This document shows positions 1-11,109 of a stretch of 64,000 bases of DNA, piece after piece. The DNA is from Cinnamomum chago (lineage: Eukaryota > Streptophyta > Magnoliopsida > Laurales > Lauraceae): positions 20,990,501 through 21,054,500 of the forward strand of contig CP142456.1 of the NCBI GenBank assembly GCA_038049695.1, read 5' to 3'. The translations under genes and the position numbers were made by a program. How positions within the stretch are numbered: the stretch's first letter is position 1; every line of letters begins with the position of its first letter. A model generated the notes under the pieces. That model saw nothing but the letters and a program-made list of their open reading frames with translations, ran no database searches and was not told where the DNA came from.

Positions 1-265
1 TGGAATGAGTTGAGGAGGAGATAGAGAGGGGATGAGGTGGACGTCCAAGGGCAGTGGGCCCCAGGGTTGGACGTCCACATCCTTGGCTCTTCTTGAGTGA
101 GAGATTGTTATCTCCTTTCTTTCTTTGACTTGATCTTCTAATCCTTCTTGGTTTCTATCTCCTTCTTGCCGACTCATCACAAATATCATTTACATAACCT
201 TCCTTAATTGAAATTGTACCTTGATTCTTTTAGAATATTCTTGATTTGAAACTCTAATCTTGATA
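1..265. other. No gene; LTR-like debris with two GGACGTCC palindromes
   Basis: I see no coding region here. The palindrome GGACGTCC occurs at 39-46 and 69-76, 30 bp apart. The same octamer recurs at 52125, 52150 and 55375, in sequence that looks like LTR promoter DNA, so this stretch is probably the edge of an LTR fragment running off the left end of the window. The following 100 bases are pyrimidine-rich. Confidence 0.3.
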
Positions 266-640
266 GAATTATAAGAAAAACTGCTTATAACGGGGGCTGG
301 TGGCCACCGGTAAAACAGCGATTGGCCGTTGGTATAACCTTTAGCATCAGTCATGGTGGCCACTTCTTGTTGACGACATAGGTCGAGTCAATAAAGGTTT
401 TAGCGGCGGGCGGCGATTACCGCTGTTGAGTGTTTTTGTAGCGGCCACAACTGCCGGTTACAGGGGTGACGAAGGGCCAACGGCCGCTGGTAAAAGCGAG
501 AATGGCCGCCACTAAAAGAAGTAGCTTTTGTAGTGGCAGTCATGTGGCCGCCGCTAAAAGAAGTGTTTTTTTTAAATATAATGCTTTTAGCGGTGGTCAT
601 GAGGCTGCTGCAAAAAGCAATAATTTAAAAAAATCATGTT
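266..640. mobile_element. CACTA-like subterminal repeat block
   Basis: A GC-rich island in AT-rich surroundings is built of short degenerate repeats in both orientations. The core is TTTTAGCGGCGG or its complement CCGCCGCTAAAAG, seen at about 398-412, 485-517, 547-562 and 587-600. Blocks like this are typical of the subterminal regions of plant CACTA (En/Spm) elements. The left edge reads ATAAGAAAAACTGC, which could be a decayed CACTACAAGAAAAA-type terminus. No transposase and no matching opposite end is visible, so this is a non-autonomous or truncated end. Confidence 0.45.
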
Positions 641-1138
641 AAATAAATTTCATGTATATTAACATTTTTCATGTACATGATCAATACTTAACAAATCTTG
701 CTCATAATCAGAGTATTGCATATCTAAATACTTAAATAGATAGCACATCATGACTTGCCTAAGGTACAACTGAAGAATAGGATAGTGCTCGCCATTGTGG
801 ACTTGCATCCCCATTAAGTCAAGCAAATGATTATAACTCCAGCACCCCAAGCATTTGAGTTGTTGCAGCCCGAGTTATCCACATTAGATGGACTCACATG
901 CTGTTGACCAACATCACAGTGGATCCGGCCAAGAAATATGCTCTCTTGGCTCCGATGCTAAGCTCAAAAAACTTGTCAATAGCTCCACCCTTACATTCAG
1001 CTACACCATACTATCACCAATATCACTATCATCACATTCACACCAATATTCATTCATTCATCATGATATTATGTATTACAAAAGGAGGAAGAGAGACAAG
1101 ACATTTTTGGTGTATCATCATTCATCATGACCACTACC
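641..1138. other. Intergenic stretch without a recognised gene
   Basis: Short open frames exist on both strands, including a 63-residue one at 659-850 (minus), but none resembles a family I recognise. The sequence has ordinary AT-rich intergenic composition. It joins 6814 across the copia insertion, so 641-1138 and 6814-7110 were once contiguous. Confidence 0.4.
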
Positions 1139-1143
1139 CATCC

Positions 1144-1518
1144 TGTTATGAAATTAATTAGGGAAAATCACACGCAATCAATCACAAGCACACACACAAG
1201 AGATTTACGTGGTTCAACAATTGCCAACGTCCATGGGGCTATGAGCGTTCCGCTCGATTTCACTATACAGAAAATTGGGCAACTCGTTACAAGGATGCTC
1301 TTCTAACACTCAGCCTACTCTCTCCCCCAATAGGTCTTAATCTAGGTCTCACAGCCTCTCCCCTTACAATGCTCTCTTGTTTTCCCTTGCTTGCTTTCTT
1401 TCTATTTCTTGCAAAGAATAACCCTAGAGAGTATATATAAAGAACTAGCCCTAATAGACTTGGGCCCCAAATAAACCACTCATCAAGGCCCAATGGACCT
1501 TTTGAGCCAAATCCAACA
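1144..1518 (-). repeat. 3' LTR of the copia element
   Basis: Read on the plus strand it begins TGTTATGAAATTAATT and ends GCCAAATCCAACA. It aligns along its length with 6429-6808. A TATATAAA stretch near 1433 fits a promoter or poly(A) region. Next to it at 1519 lies the complement of the polypurine tract. Confidence 0.9.
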
Positions 1519-1599
1519 ATCTCCACCTTGGCGAAAAATGTCTGACCTTTTGAAGAATTGTTGTGCTGTGTTTATAACACATGTACCGTGTGGGAAAGC

Positions 1600-3186
1600 C
1601 CTCCCACCATATTTGCACCTCACCGAAGATGAGGTACACCTTCAATCTCTAACAAGAGGAGAGATTGAGCAAGTCCAGGCAATGCCTGAACTTCTCTGTA
1701 GTGACTGGCTTGGTGAGCATATCAGCTGCATTCTCATCTGTATGAATCTTCTCAACAGAGATCTCACTTGTAGCAACCTAATCTCGAATCATGTGATACA
1801 TAACAGCAATGTGCTTTGTCATGGCATGATATACCTAATTCTTTGCCAAACATATGGTGCTTTGACTGTCACAGTGTATCAAGATTGCTTCTTACTTAAT
1901 CCTGATCTCATTCACCAAACCTCTCAACTAGATTGCTTTCTTAGAAGCTTCTGTAAGTGCCATGTATTCTGCCTCTGTAGTGGATAATGTTGTTGTAGAC
2001 TGAAGCACCGATCTCCAACTTATCGGTTCGCTCGCTAGTGTGTAAACATAGCCTGTGGTGGATCTCCTTTTGTCCAGATCCCTACAAAATCAGAATCTAC
2101 ATACTCCACTATACTTTCTGACCCGTGTTTTCTTTCAAACAGTATTCCCAAGTCTTTGGCGCCTTTCAAGTATCTTAGAATCCACTTTACTGCATTCCAA
2201 TGCTCTTTCTGCATTCCAATCCTCTTTCACTGGATTCGCCATGTACTTACTCACCACACCGACTGCTAGAGCAATATCTGGTCTTGTGCAAAATATGGCA
2301 TACATCAAACATCCCACCACATTAGTATACAGTATCTTGGACATTTCCTCAATTTCATCATCCATACTTGGACATTGACTGGCACTTAAACTGAAGTGAC
2401 CTGTAAGTGGAGTACACATGGGCTTGGCATTCTGTATGTTAAACTTCTCAAGTACTTTTAAAATGTATTTCTCCTGTGATAACCACAACTTTCCAGCCTT
2501 TCTGTCCCTCCTTATTTCCATGCCCAACATTTTTGTGGCTGCCCCAAGGTCTTTCATGTCAAACTCCTTTTTCAACTGAAATTTCAGTTATTCTATTTTT
2601 TACATGTTCTTACATGCAATAAGCATATCATCTACATAAAGTAGCAAAATAATAAATGAATTATCATCATACACTTTGAAATAAACACAATGATCATACT
2701 CACATCAATAGTAGCCAATCTGCAACATGTAGGAGTCGAACCGCTGGTACCATTGCCTTGGTGATTGTTTTAGCCCATACAATGATCTCTTCAATTTGCA
2801 GACATAATCCTCATTTCTGGCTTCTCTAAATCCTTCAAGTTGCTCCATGTAAATTGTTTCCTCCAAGTCACCATAAAGGAAAGTTGTCTTACATCTAATT
2901 ATTCAAGCTCCATATTGAATTGTGCTACTAATGACAACAATACCCCGATAGATGTGTGCTTCACAGCTAGGGAAAAGATCTCATCATAGTCAACCCCTTC
3001 TTTCTGTGAGCACCCCTTTGCTACTAGATGTGCCTTGAACCTTGGTGTCTCATTTTCATGTAGTACTTTCTTTTTTCGTAACACCCATTTGTAGCCAATT
3101 GATTTCTTGTCTTTGGGTTTTGGAACAAACTCCCAGACGGAGTTCTTTTCGAGAGATTCCATCTCATCCATCATAGCACCCTCCAA
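1600..3186 (-). pseudogene. copia reverse transcriptase and RNase H region (fossil)
   Basis: Minus-strand reading gives typical copia RT wording: a start of RT like SVWEFVPKPKDKKSIGYKWV (about 3060-3140) and EFDMKDLGAATKMLGMEI (about 2515-2570). Further on it gives the RNase H signature STTEAEYMALTEASKKAI (about 1935-1990). RT copies the element's RNA and RNase H removes the template. The region is broken several times and cannot encode a working enzyme. It follows integrase, the order that defines copia. Confidence 0.88.
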
Positions 3187-3325
3187 CCTTCCCTTTCACT
3201 GATTTTCATAGCTTCTTGGAGTGTGGCTGGATCACCACTACTGGTGATAAGAGCAAACTGGACTTCATCCTCATCCCATCCAAACCTTTGAGGTGGCTTG
3301 ATGTTTCTCTTTGCTCTTCCATGTG

Positions 3326-4700
3326 CTAGACTTGTGGGTTCCTGTTGAACCTCGCTTCTTCCTCTCCACCAGATGTACTGGCCTCTGTTCGACTCTGCAT
3401 GGGTTTCTTGCCTTTATTGTCTGTAAGAGGAATTATTTCAACAACTGCCTTTTCAGCACTATGCCCTTTAACTTCACCATCTTGTTCCCTATTCAGCATA
3501 AAGGCTTTATCAAACACTACATCTCTGCTGATGATCTTTTTCATGTTTACTAGATCCCATAGCTTGTACCCTTTCACACCCTTCTCGAATCCGAGGAATA
3601 TGCATTTGGGTGACTTGGAATCGAGCTTGGATCTCTCATCACTAGGAATGTGTGCGTATGCTGGACATTCGAATAACTTGAGTGTGGAATAATCAACTTC
3701 TTTGCCTGTCCACACTTCTTTTGCAACTTTGCAGTCCAAAGCTGCCGATGGTGACCAATTAACCACATAGCATGTGTGATTAACCGCTTTTGTCCAAAAA
3801 CTTTTAGTCAACCCTGCATGAAGTCTCATTCTCCTTGCTCTTTCCAAAAGAGTCCTATTCATTCTTTCCGAAACTCCATTTTGCTGAGGAGTCTTTAGAA
3901 TTGTAAAGTGTCTTGTGATGCCTTCATCCTTACAGAATTGTAAAAACTTGTGATTTTTGTATTCACCTCTGTTAGCTGATCTCAAATACTTGACTTTTCT
4001 TCCTGTTTGATTTTCAACTTCTGCCTTCTACTCTTTGAACTTGTCGAAGACCTTATACTTGTGTTTTATGAAGTAAACCCAAACTTTCCTTGAAAAGTCG
4101 TCAATAAAAGTCATAAAGTATTCAGCTCCACCTTTTGACTTAATTGGGGATGGTCCCCACACATCTGAGTGAATATAATCCATAATTCCTTTACTTCTAC
4201 AATTATTGCTTGCAATTTTAAATGACACTTTCGTCTGCTTGCCATAAACACATAATTTGCAAAATCTAGCTTCCATGTTTTTACACCCTTCAACATCTGT
4301 CTTTTATGAAGTTCTAACATGCCCTTCTCACTCATATGCCCTAACCGCATATGCCACAACTGAGACTCATCATCGCTGTTTTTATATTTTGTGGAGACTA
4401 TCGCTCCACCTAAAACTGTGTTTCCTATCAATTTATAAAGGTTGTTTCCCACTCTGGTACCTTTCATTAATACCAAAATACCTTTACTCACTTTAAAATA
4501 TCCTTTGCACCGAATGAACATCCTTTGGATTCTAGTGTGCCTAAGGATATTATATTCTTCTTGAGTGCAAGAACATGCATGTCTCACACCACGCATGGTT
4601 CTAACAACTCCATCTACCATTCTGATTTTTGTGGTTCCCATTCCAATGGTTTTACATGCAGCATCATTGCCCATTAGAATACTACCAACATCCTATGTCT
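3326..4700 (-). pseudogene. copia pre-integrase and integrase region (fossil)
   Basis: Minus-strand reading shows the GAG-pre-integrase zinc-binding part (LWHMRLGHMSEKGM near 4300-4350). The integrase core follows, with DYIHSDVWGPSPIKSKGG near 4130-4190 and FCKDEGITRHFTILKTPQQNGVSERMNRT-type wording near 3840-3950. The end matches copia (FLGFEKGVKGYKLWDL near 3540-3600). The blocks are in the expected order between gag and RT. The reading frame is disrupted. Confidence 0.88.
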
Positions 4701-4723
4701 CATAAGTATTAAATGATTCACGA

Positions 4724-5561
4724 TTAGGACACATGATATGAACAACTGGAATCTAAAATCCATACATTAGATAGATGGTTACCTTGCGAGACTGATAGGA
4801 GTTTCACTTCCTTTTTTGAGGCAATGCTAGCGGAGTCACTGCTTTCTAATTTGTCCCCAGCTTTGTTCTTCCCATCTTTGCTCGCCTTGTAATGCGGGCA
4901 GTCTTTCTTCCAGTGCCCTTTATTCCTACAATGAAAGCATTCTGAATCTTTCTTGCTTTTGGACTTTGATCTGGACAACGAGTTGTTTCCTCTTGGCTAC
5001 CCATGTCCTTGGACCTACCACGGTTATGCGAGCCTTCCTTTACTAGGAGTCCCTCTCCATGTGAATCACCTTTGCTAGGCTTTTTTCTGGCAGCATTGGA
5101 GATGATATCTTGAGTAACCTCCTCAAAATTGAGTGTCTTCTTTCCATATAGTAAGGTAGTCACAAAATGCTCATATGGGTGAGAGAGAGAATTCAACAAT
5201 AGCAGGGACCTATCTTTATCATCGAATTTCATATCGAGCCTCAACAAATCACTAATCATCGTGTTGAAAGTGTTCACGTGCTCCATCAGATCACATCCTT
5301 CCTCCATCTTCAACCCATATAACTACTTTTTCAGATGCAACTTTTGGTCAAATCCTTCCCCATGTATAGCTTCTCAAGCTTTTCCTCTTCCATGACGTTA
5401 AACATTACTTCGTCAGAGAGATACTGCTCAATAGAGCTCAATTCTCTTTCATCGATATCTGCCGACTCATCAGCATCTATATTTTCAGGCTTTTTTCCTC
5501 GCCTAGCAATGGTACTTTGATTCCTTGTTGAATCAAGATATTTTTCATTCTCCTTTGCCAC
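4724..5561 (-). pseudogene. copia gag with CCHC knuckle and start of protease (fossil)
   Basis: The minus strand encodes a gag of the UBN2 type (LLNSLSHPYEHFVTTLLYG near 5145-5200). It is followed by a nucleocapsid knuckle CFHCRNKGHWKKDCP near 4890-4935. The protease entrance WILDSSCSYHVS lies near 4724-4760; the active-site aspartate is followed by serine as in copia. The frame is interrupted. The 850 bp between this and the right LTR is leader without recognisable coding. Confidence 0.85.
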
Positions 5562-6414
5562 AAGCCAAAATTAATTTTGCCATCAAATTTCTAAATTTCA
5601 AATTTGATACCTGCTGCTGTAGCCTCGGTTGCCATTGTGTCGTCTGAGATCTGCACCTTTTTCAGCACTTCAAACGGTCAATCTGCTCCGTTAACTTCGT
5701 AGATCTCATTAACGCGAGACTGTAGGAAGAAACAGAGCACGAATCGGAGTTTGGATGGCCCCAAAAACTGCGACTGAATTCTGATCGTTGATTCTGGTCA
5801 AACTGTTGTTTTACTTTGCCGCCGTGCTGCTGGATTCTGCTGCGTTGGGCTTCCCGCGAATGGGTCAGAACTGACCCGAACTGGATTTGGCCTAGAAACT
5901 GACCTAGCTGGGTCTTGTCTTCTTGAATGGGTTTTGTTCCAGAACTCTGCAACCAGAAGTTTGGGAATGGTAGCCTTGCTGCCTGTTCTTCTCGATCTCC
6001 GGCAACGTACAACATGGAGCGGTGATCTCCGACTGGCGAAGAACGACAGACGGCAATGAAGTCGGTCGGCCCGAGTGATGCTGCGATTCCGGCGTCGTGT
6101 GCTAGGTTCAAAACCTATGTTGATTTTCTTCTCCTTCCGAGACTTTCCAAAAAACCAAAACAGAACTTCAATCCCCGTTTTTTTTTTCTTTTTTTTAAAA
6201 TCTCAATCCTCCACTTGTCAAAACAAGACAAGATTTCTTTTGACTTTAGTTTTGGACTCACAGAAACCAACGAAGAACTTTGTTTGAATCAGAGAAACAA
6301 ACCATGCCTTCTTCTAAAGCCCGGCGTCATGACAAATTATGTGCGCACTCCTCGAGATTAACTCCCGTCTCGTGTGGCACTAGATTGCCCAAGCCCTAGG
6401 AAAACCCTAGCCTC

Positions 6415-6428
6415 GCTCTGATACCAAT
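6415..6428 (-). other. Primer binding site (initiator tRNA-Met) of the copia element
   Basis: The minus-strand sequence ATTGGTATCAGAGC directly abuts the right LTR. It is the standard complement to the 3' end of plant initiator tRNA-Met used by many copia elements, and it fixes the element's orientation as minus. Confidence 0.9.
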
Positions 6429-6808
6429 TGTTATGAAATTAATTAGGGCAAATAACGCGTAATCAATCACAAGCACACGAACATAAGAGATTTACGTGGT
6501 TCGACAATTGCCTACGTCCATGGGGTAATGAACGCTCTGCTCGATTTCACTGTGCAGGAAATTGGGCTGCTCATTACAAGAATGTTCCTCTAACACTTAG
6601 CCTACTCTTTCCCCCAATTAGTCTCAATCTTGCTCTCATAGCCTCTCTCCTTACAATGCTCTCTTGTTTTCCCTTGCTTGCTTTCTTTCTGTTCTTGCAA
6701 AGAATAACCCTAGAGAATATATATATATAAAGAACTAGCCCTAATAGACTTGGGCCCCAAGTAAACCATTCATCAGGGCCCAATGGACCTTTTGAGCCAA
6801 ATCCAACA
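6429..6808 (-). repeat. 5' LTR of the copia element
   Basis: Partner of 1144-1518, with the same TGTTATG...CCAACA ends on the plus strand. By-eye alignment shows roughly one difference in ten positions, including a small TA-repeat length difference near 6715. Confidence 0.9.
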
Positions 6809-6813
6809 CATCC

Positions 6814-7116
6814 ACTATCTTACACCTACCAATTGGCATTAATATGATTCTTGATCCAGCACACGTGTCCAACAAATCAAATTAAAAATATGCTTAGAAA
6901 AAAAGTGACTTTCACCATAAAATCATATTCCTTCTACAGTTCTAATCATGTTCGAATCCAACTCAAAGCAGGCTATACTGGGGCTACGCTTGGGCTGGAC
7001 CAGACCACTTGCCACCCCACTTAGACTCGGGTTACATGAAAGTCTACTCAACTAAGTTTGAAGTTCCAAGTCAACATATTTCTGAAATTGGAAAGAGATG
7101 GGTTTGAAGGAGTCAC
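6814..7116. other. Intergenic or former intron sequence, no gene seen
   Basis: This lies between the copia element and a CUL1 pseudogene exon. On the minus strand it would be the intron downstream of that exon, which ends at a possible GTGACT donor at 7116-7111. I could not find the next expected cullin exon here or in 641-1138. Confidence 0.4.
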
Positions 7117-7195
7117 CCGGTATATCATCACTATGAGCTCCATGATTTTCGTCAAAGTTTCCATTGATGTTACAAGTACCTAGTGAATGGATCCG
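7117..7195 (-). pseudogene. CUL1: CUL1 (cullin-1) pseudogene, 3' half of an exon cut by the gypsy insertion
   Basis: The minus strand continues the cullin exon that begins at 32940. Directly after the split it reads HSLGTCNINGNF, matching cullin-1 (TWIYSLGTCNINGKFE). It then matches again in a shifted frame as KIMELIVMIYR (cullin-1: KTIELIVTTYQ). Two bases are missing relative to the expected GAACCAAAAACT stretch, so the reading frame is broken. The exon ends at CGG followed by GTGACT, a possible splice donor. Cullin-1 is the scaffold of SCF ubiquitin ligases; this copy cannot make one. The Tat-like gypsy element sits inside this exon, so 7117-7195 and 32873-32940 are one exon separated by 25.7 kb. 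Confidence 0.85.
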
Positions 7196-9818
7196 TGATG
7201 GACCCGATTCTTTTTCTCTTTCCTCTCCTCTCCCATCCGTCCCCGGGGTCGCCGAGAGGAAAAATCGAGATGGAGGGAGGAAAGGGGTAGAAAAAAAAGG
7301 GCATCTTATATTTTTGTACGGGTATGCCAGATTTTCTATTCTACTTGGAACTTAGAAATGGTGATCTGGAGATCCACCTTCGTAAGTAGAAAGGAAATCA
7401 ATCATTTTTCTAACTTTCCGAATTGCATATATATTTAAGAAAAGAGACAGTTTTTGAATGCCATTAGAGGCGGTTTCATTTTTGTTTGCCGTGGAAGGCG
7501 AGTTTGCCGTGAGAGGCGATTTTTTGCCATAGGAGGCGATTTTGTGCCGTGAAAGGTGATTTACAAATCTTATCAAAATGAAAGACAAGAATTGTGAATT
7601 TTTTTGTCTCTTAAAAATAATAAAGTACAATAGAAAAGTAAGAAAGTGAATCTGACTTCTCAGGAGATTGTGGGGACCAGTTCAGATTGACGGTTGCAAG
7701 TCATGTATGGACTTCGCCGTCGTCCTTCAGAAGAGAACGCTTGATGCTTTGATTCTTTGGCTTGGCTTGGACTTCAGTTTTTTAGAGGATAAGGACCAAG
7801 GGAAAGTCCTATACCCAATGAAAAACGAAGAGACGGGCTGAAGAGCGGCGTCTTGGCCATGTTGAGTAGAAGAAGAGGGGGCTTTTTCTTATACCCCCCC
7901 CCCCTCAAGGGACTTTGATCACCTTTTGGGTGTTTGTTGCAGCAGAGTTTCTTCTTGTAGCAGAGTGACCCCCCCTGAAGGGACTTTGATCACCTTTTGG
8001 GTGTTTGTTGCAACAGAGTTTCTTCAGAGTAGCAGGACTTCTGGATCTTGAGTTCGGAATTCCGAGATTCTCCGTGTGTCTTTTGGCTTCTTAGAGTCAC
8101 CTCCTTTTATAGACATTTGGTGGCCTTTAGGTGACTTTATGGGCTTTAATGCATTAAAACCACATAATGAGAGAAGTTACAAGTTTTAAATCCTTTGTTT
8201 TGTAAATCCTTTTTCTTGGCTTCTGATTGGCCGGTGGAGATAGTGGACATTTAATCGCCTTTAATCTCCATGATGAGAGGAGTTTCATAACTTTAATGTC
8301 ATGATGATTTGGACTTGTAACTCCCATTTCCTTGCTTCTGATTGGGCCGTCCAAAATAATGAGTTAATGACCGCATTTAGTTGGGTCAATTAACAGCATT
8401 AAGTGGTTGCCGAGGAGTTGAAGAGTCGTGGGCCGTGCTGCTTCTGTTGGAATTCTTCTTGCGATGATCGACGATGGAACTTCATGTTGATCGATGTCGG
8501 ATGATCATGCGACTTCAGACATTGGTTGATACCAGCGGTCCGGTGACATCTGTCTTGTCGATTTCTCGATCGGTCGAACAGAAAGTTCACTTTCAAGGTC
8601 GGCCAGTTGGCGATCTTGGAGCGATCGTTGACGATTTCATGCTTTTGATGGTGGATCCGAGATGTCGACGAAGATCAGTCATTTTCAAGCATTAAAAATC
8701 AAATTCTTAGGAAATCACAGGGGTTGGAACTCCCGAAATGCGAAAAGCATCGGAAAAAGGGCACCGTGGCGAAAATCCGGCGACCTGGATTTCTAGGGTC
8801 GCCGACGACTATGGGGGGATTTTCCCCTTTGGTCGCCGTTTTGTCGGTCGTTTTTCGAGCTTTTTTGCTTCTTTTTCCTCCTGTATTTTTCTTGTCATTT
8901 TTCCTCATTTTCTTGGCTTGGTTCTCTTGGAGAAAACCCAATGAGAAGTCGTGCAAAACCGGGCACAAAGTTTCCTATTTTTTTGGAAAGCCGAATACTT
9001 TACTTCGCAGAGTTGTCGATTTTTGTCAAGAGTTGAAACTAGGTCAAACGATGTTGGAATGACTTGAAATTTGACGTGGAGCTTCCCGAGTAGTAAATAG
9101 GACCAACCATGGGCTTTTATTTGAGTTTCGAAGCCGTTTGAGTTCCCGTCGCTGCTAGGCTTGATTTTGTAGCGAGGAAGGTGTCGAGCTTTGATGTGTG
9201 GTCAATCGATGTCCGATTGACCTGAAATTTGACAGGGAGCCTATTGGAGTCATCTTGAGATGATCAATTAGCTCTGATTTGGATGTTATGATCCGGGGGT
9301 GCTCCACCGCCGGTAGCATTGATTTTCTTTCGGAGCATCAAAGTCAGGTCAAACATTGTCGGAATGACCTGAAATTTGACGTGCAGCCCTTTTGAAGCAT
9401 GTTGAAGCCGTCCATGTGCTCCGTTTGATGAGTAATGGTTCCAGTGGTTCTCTCCGCCGAGGAGCTTGATTTTCTTTCGAAGCGTCAAAGCCGGGTCAAA
9501 CGTTGTTAGAATGACCTGAAATTCGACGTGGAACCTTTTGGGGGTATTTTGAAACCATTTGTAGGCTCCGATCGAAGTTTTGATATCTTCAACTCCGCCG
9601 CCGCCAGGGGAACTGTTTGATTACCGGAGTGAAGTTAGGCCAAATGAAGTCGCAATGGCCCGAAACTTCATGTGAACTCCTCTTTTGGCTGTCTTGAAGG
9701 ATCTATCAGTTTTCAAGTGATTCTGACGAGATCTGATGCTTGAAGCGGCATTGCCTGTTTGTAGTAGGATGTGTCTTCTTGATGTTGAGGAGGCAAGGTG
9801 ACTTTTTTGGTGTCAACA
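7196..9818 (-). repeat. 3' LTR of the Tat-like element
   Basis: On the plus strand it begins TGATGGACCC and ends GGTGTCAACA. It aligns with 30702-32872 over almost its whole length. It contains a tandem array of GGCGATTT units near 7462-7566 and a roughly 68-bp duplicated segment around 7906-8030. The recurring phrases TGACCTGAAATTTGACGTG in its second half form a loose repeat series of about 150-170 bp spacing (9060-9700). Confidence 0.9.
7462..7566. repeat. GGCGATTT minisatellite inside the LTR
   Basis: About five degenerate units of 20-25 bp built on GCCGTGAGAGGCGATTTT. The same array sits at the corresponding place in the other LTR (30970-31072), so it predates this insertion and is a property of the family. 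Confidence 0.75.
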
Positions 9819-9833
9819 AATGCCCCCTCGAGG
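9819..9833 (-). other. Polypurine tract of the Tat-like element
   Basis: The minus-strand reading CTCGAGGGGGCATT lies directly next to the inner edge of the 3' LTR. This is the expected place and composition for the plus-strand DNA primer. Confidence 0.8.
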
Positions 9834-10029
9834 TACAGTGACGAGTAGCTTTTGGAGTTGATGTGCCTCGAAGAGAAACTTGAAGGAAAGCTTTTTGATT
9901 TGACCAAGAGTCTTTGAGTATTTTTTATATAGCCTTTTGAGTTTCCAAGGGGATTTTATGGTAGTGAGAGGGATAACATACCATCTCAAGGCAAAGTTTT
10001 GAAAATGACATGAGGGAGTTGGATTTGGG

Positions 10030-10400
10030 TTTTGGATTTTGGGTTTTCCTTTTGATCTTGTGAACCTAAGGGCTTTATGTGGCATATCAAGCGATCAAGA
10101 AGGATTTTTGGTTTTTGACCTTGTGACCTAACAAGCTGTATGTGGCAGGTTAGGGGGTCGGGGCTTGATTTTTGGATTTTGACCTTGTGACCCAACAAGC
10201 TGAATGTGGCAAGTTGGGGGTCAGGGATGGTTTTGACCTTGTGACCTAATAAGCTGTATGTGGTGAGCCAGGGGGTCAAGGATTTTTTTGTTTTGGCCTT
10301 GTGACCTAACAAGCTGTATGTGGCGAGCCAGGGGGTCAGGGATTTTTTGGTTTTGGCCTTGTGACCTAACAAGCTTTATGTGGCAAGTTAGGGGACCAGA
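10030..10400. repeat. Tandem array, about 60-bp unit
   Basis: Five to six units share GACCTTGTGACCTAACAAGC followed by TGTATGTGGC and a G-rich segment (GGGGGTCAGGG). Spacing is about 55-65 bp. It lies in the 3' untranslated part of the Tat-like element. Periodicity leaves open frames on the minus strand that should not be taken as genes. Confidence 0.85.
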
Positions 10401-10699
10401 ATGTGGTTTTTTGTGGGTTGTCAATTTCAAGATTTTGGCTTAATTTGGTTCATGAAGTTGGATGGTTTGGTGTTTTGGAAACTCATGAGGCTTTCTATCT
10501 TCTTTTTTTGAATGGTTCAATCGACTCGAAAGAGGCATGGAACCATTTTATATGCTCTTTGTAAGAAATTTTTTTTTTTTTGAAAGGGAGCCCTTTTTAG
10601 TGCCTAGGCGGTCAAACCTGACTCATGTGGGCTAGCCCATAGGACCTTAAGCTTTTAAAGATGGCTTAGATCTCACATGGTGTCATTTTGTAAAAAAAT

Positions 10700-10900
10700 A
10701 TCTAAAAATATCTCTTTTGGATAGAGAATATCTAAAAATATTCTTACTTGGAGAGATCTCTCAAGTTTCCTTTCTTTTGGGAGAGATTTTCTCAAAGTAT
10801 ATCTCTTTGGGAGAGAATATTTCTCATTCTCTTTCTTTTTGGAGAGAATTTCTCAAAGAATCTTCTCTTTGGGAGAGAATATCTCAAATCTCCTTTTTTT
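10700..10900. repeat. Tandem array of TTTGGGAGAGAATATCTC units
   Basis: Five or so units of about 40-48 bp alternate TCTCTTTGGGAGAGAAT with ATCTCAAA. It ends about 210 bp upstream of the antisense gene's apparent ATG (11110), so it could lie in that gene's promoter or 5' leader. Confidence 0.75.
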
Positions 10901-11109
10901 TTGGAAGGTTGCTAATTTTTAGCACTTACCTCCTTTCTTTTCTCCTTGTTTCCTCTTTTAGTTTGCTTTCTTCTATAATAACAAGATGAGATTGGATCTT
11001 TGCTTCTTTGCTTTCTTTCTTTGCAAGAGTCTTCAAGAGTGCTCCAAGATTAAGAATTCTCCTTGTTCTTCAAAGATCTTCAAGTTTTTCTTCTTCTTCT
11101 TCTCCATCA

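Larger units (their letters stand above)
1144..6808 (-). mobile_element. Ty1/copia LTR retrotransposon, Tork-like, degenerate
   Basis: A full-length but decayed copia fossil of 5,665 bp. It has two LTRs of about 375-380 bp, both TG...CA, and a perfect 5-bp target duplication CATCC at 1139-1143 and 6809-6813. A tRNA-Met primer site lies next to the right LTR, and a CAAGGTGGAGAT polypurine tract (minus strand) lies next to the left one. Domains in minus-strand order are gag with CCHC knuckle, protease and pre-integrase region, integrase, reverse transcriptase and RNase H, which is the copia order. The coding region is interrupted many times (at least half a dozen breaks). The LTRs differ by roughly 10% by eye, making it the oldest dated insertion here. 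Tork-like is inferred from the tract and RT wording. Confidence 0.92.

Noticed and set aside
659-850. 63-residue minus-strand frame next to the CACTA-like block
   Set aside because: Plausible composition but no family recognised and no splice or start support; left unannotated.
888-1161. Plus-strand small frames near the left copia edge
   Set aside because: Low-complexity CATCAT-rich sequence with no recognisable domain and no codon signal.
8699-9062. Overlapping frames on both strands in the gypsy LTR (also 32094-32462)
   Set aside because: They occur in both LTR copies, lack domains and fall in promoter or U5 sequence.
10030-10430. Lys-rich minus-strand frames of about 70-130 residues
   Set aside because: Direct consequence of the 60-bp tandem array; repeats of the same phrase, not a protein.
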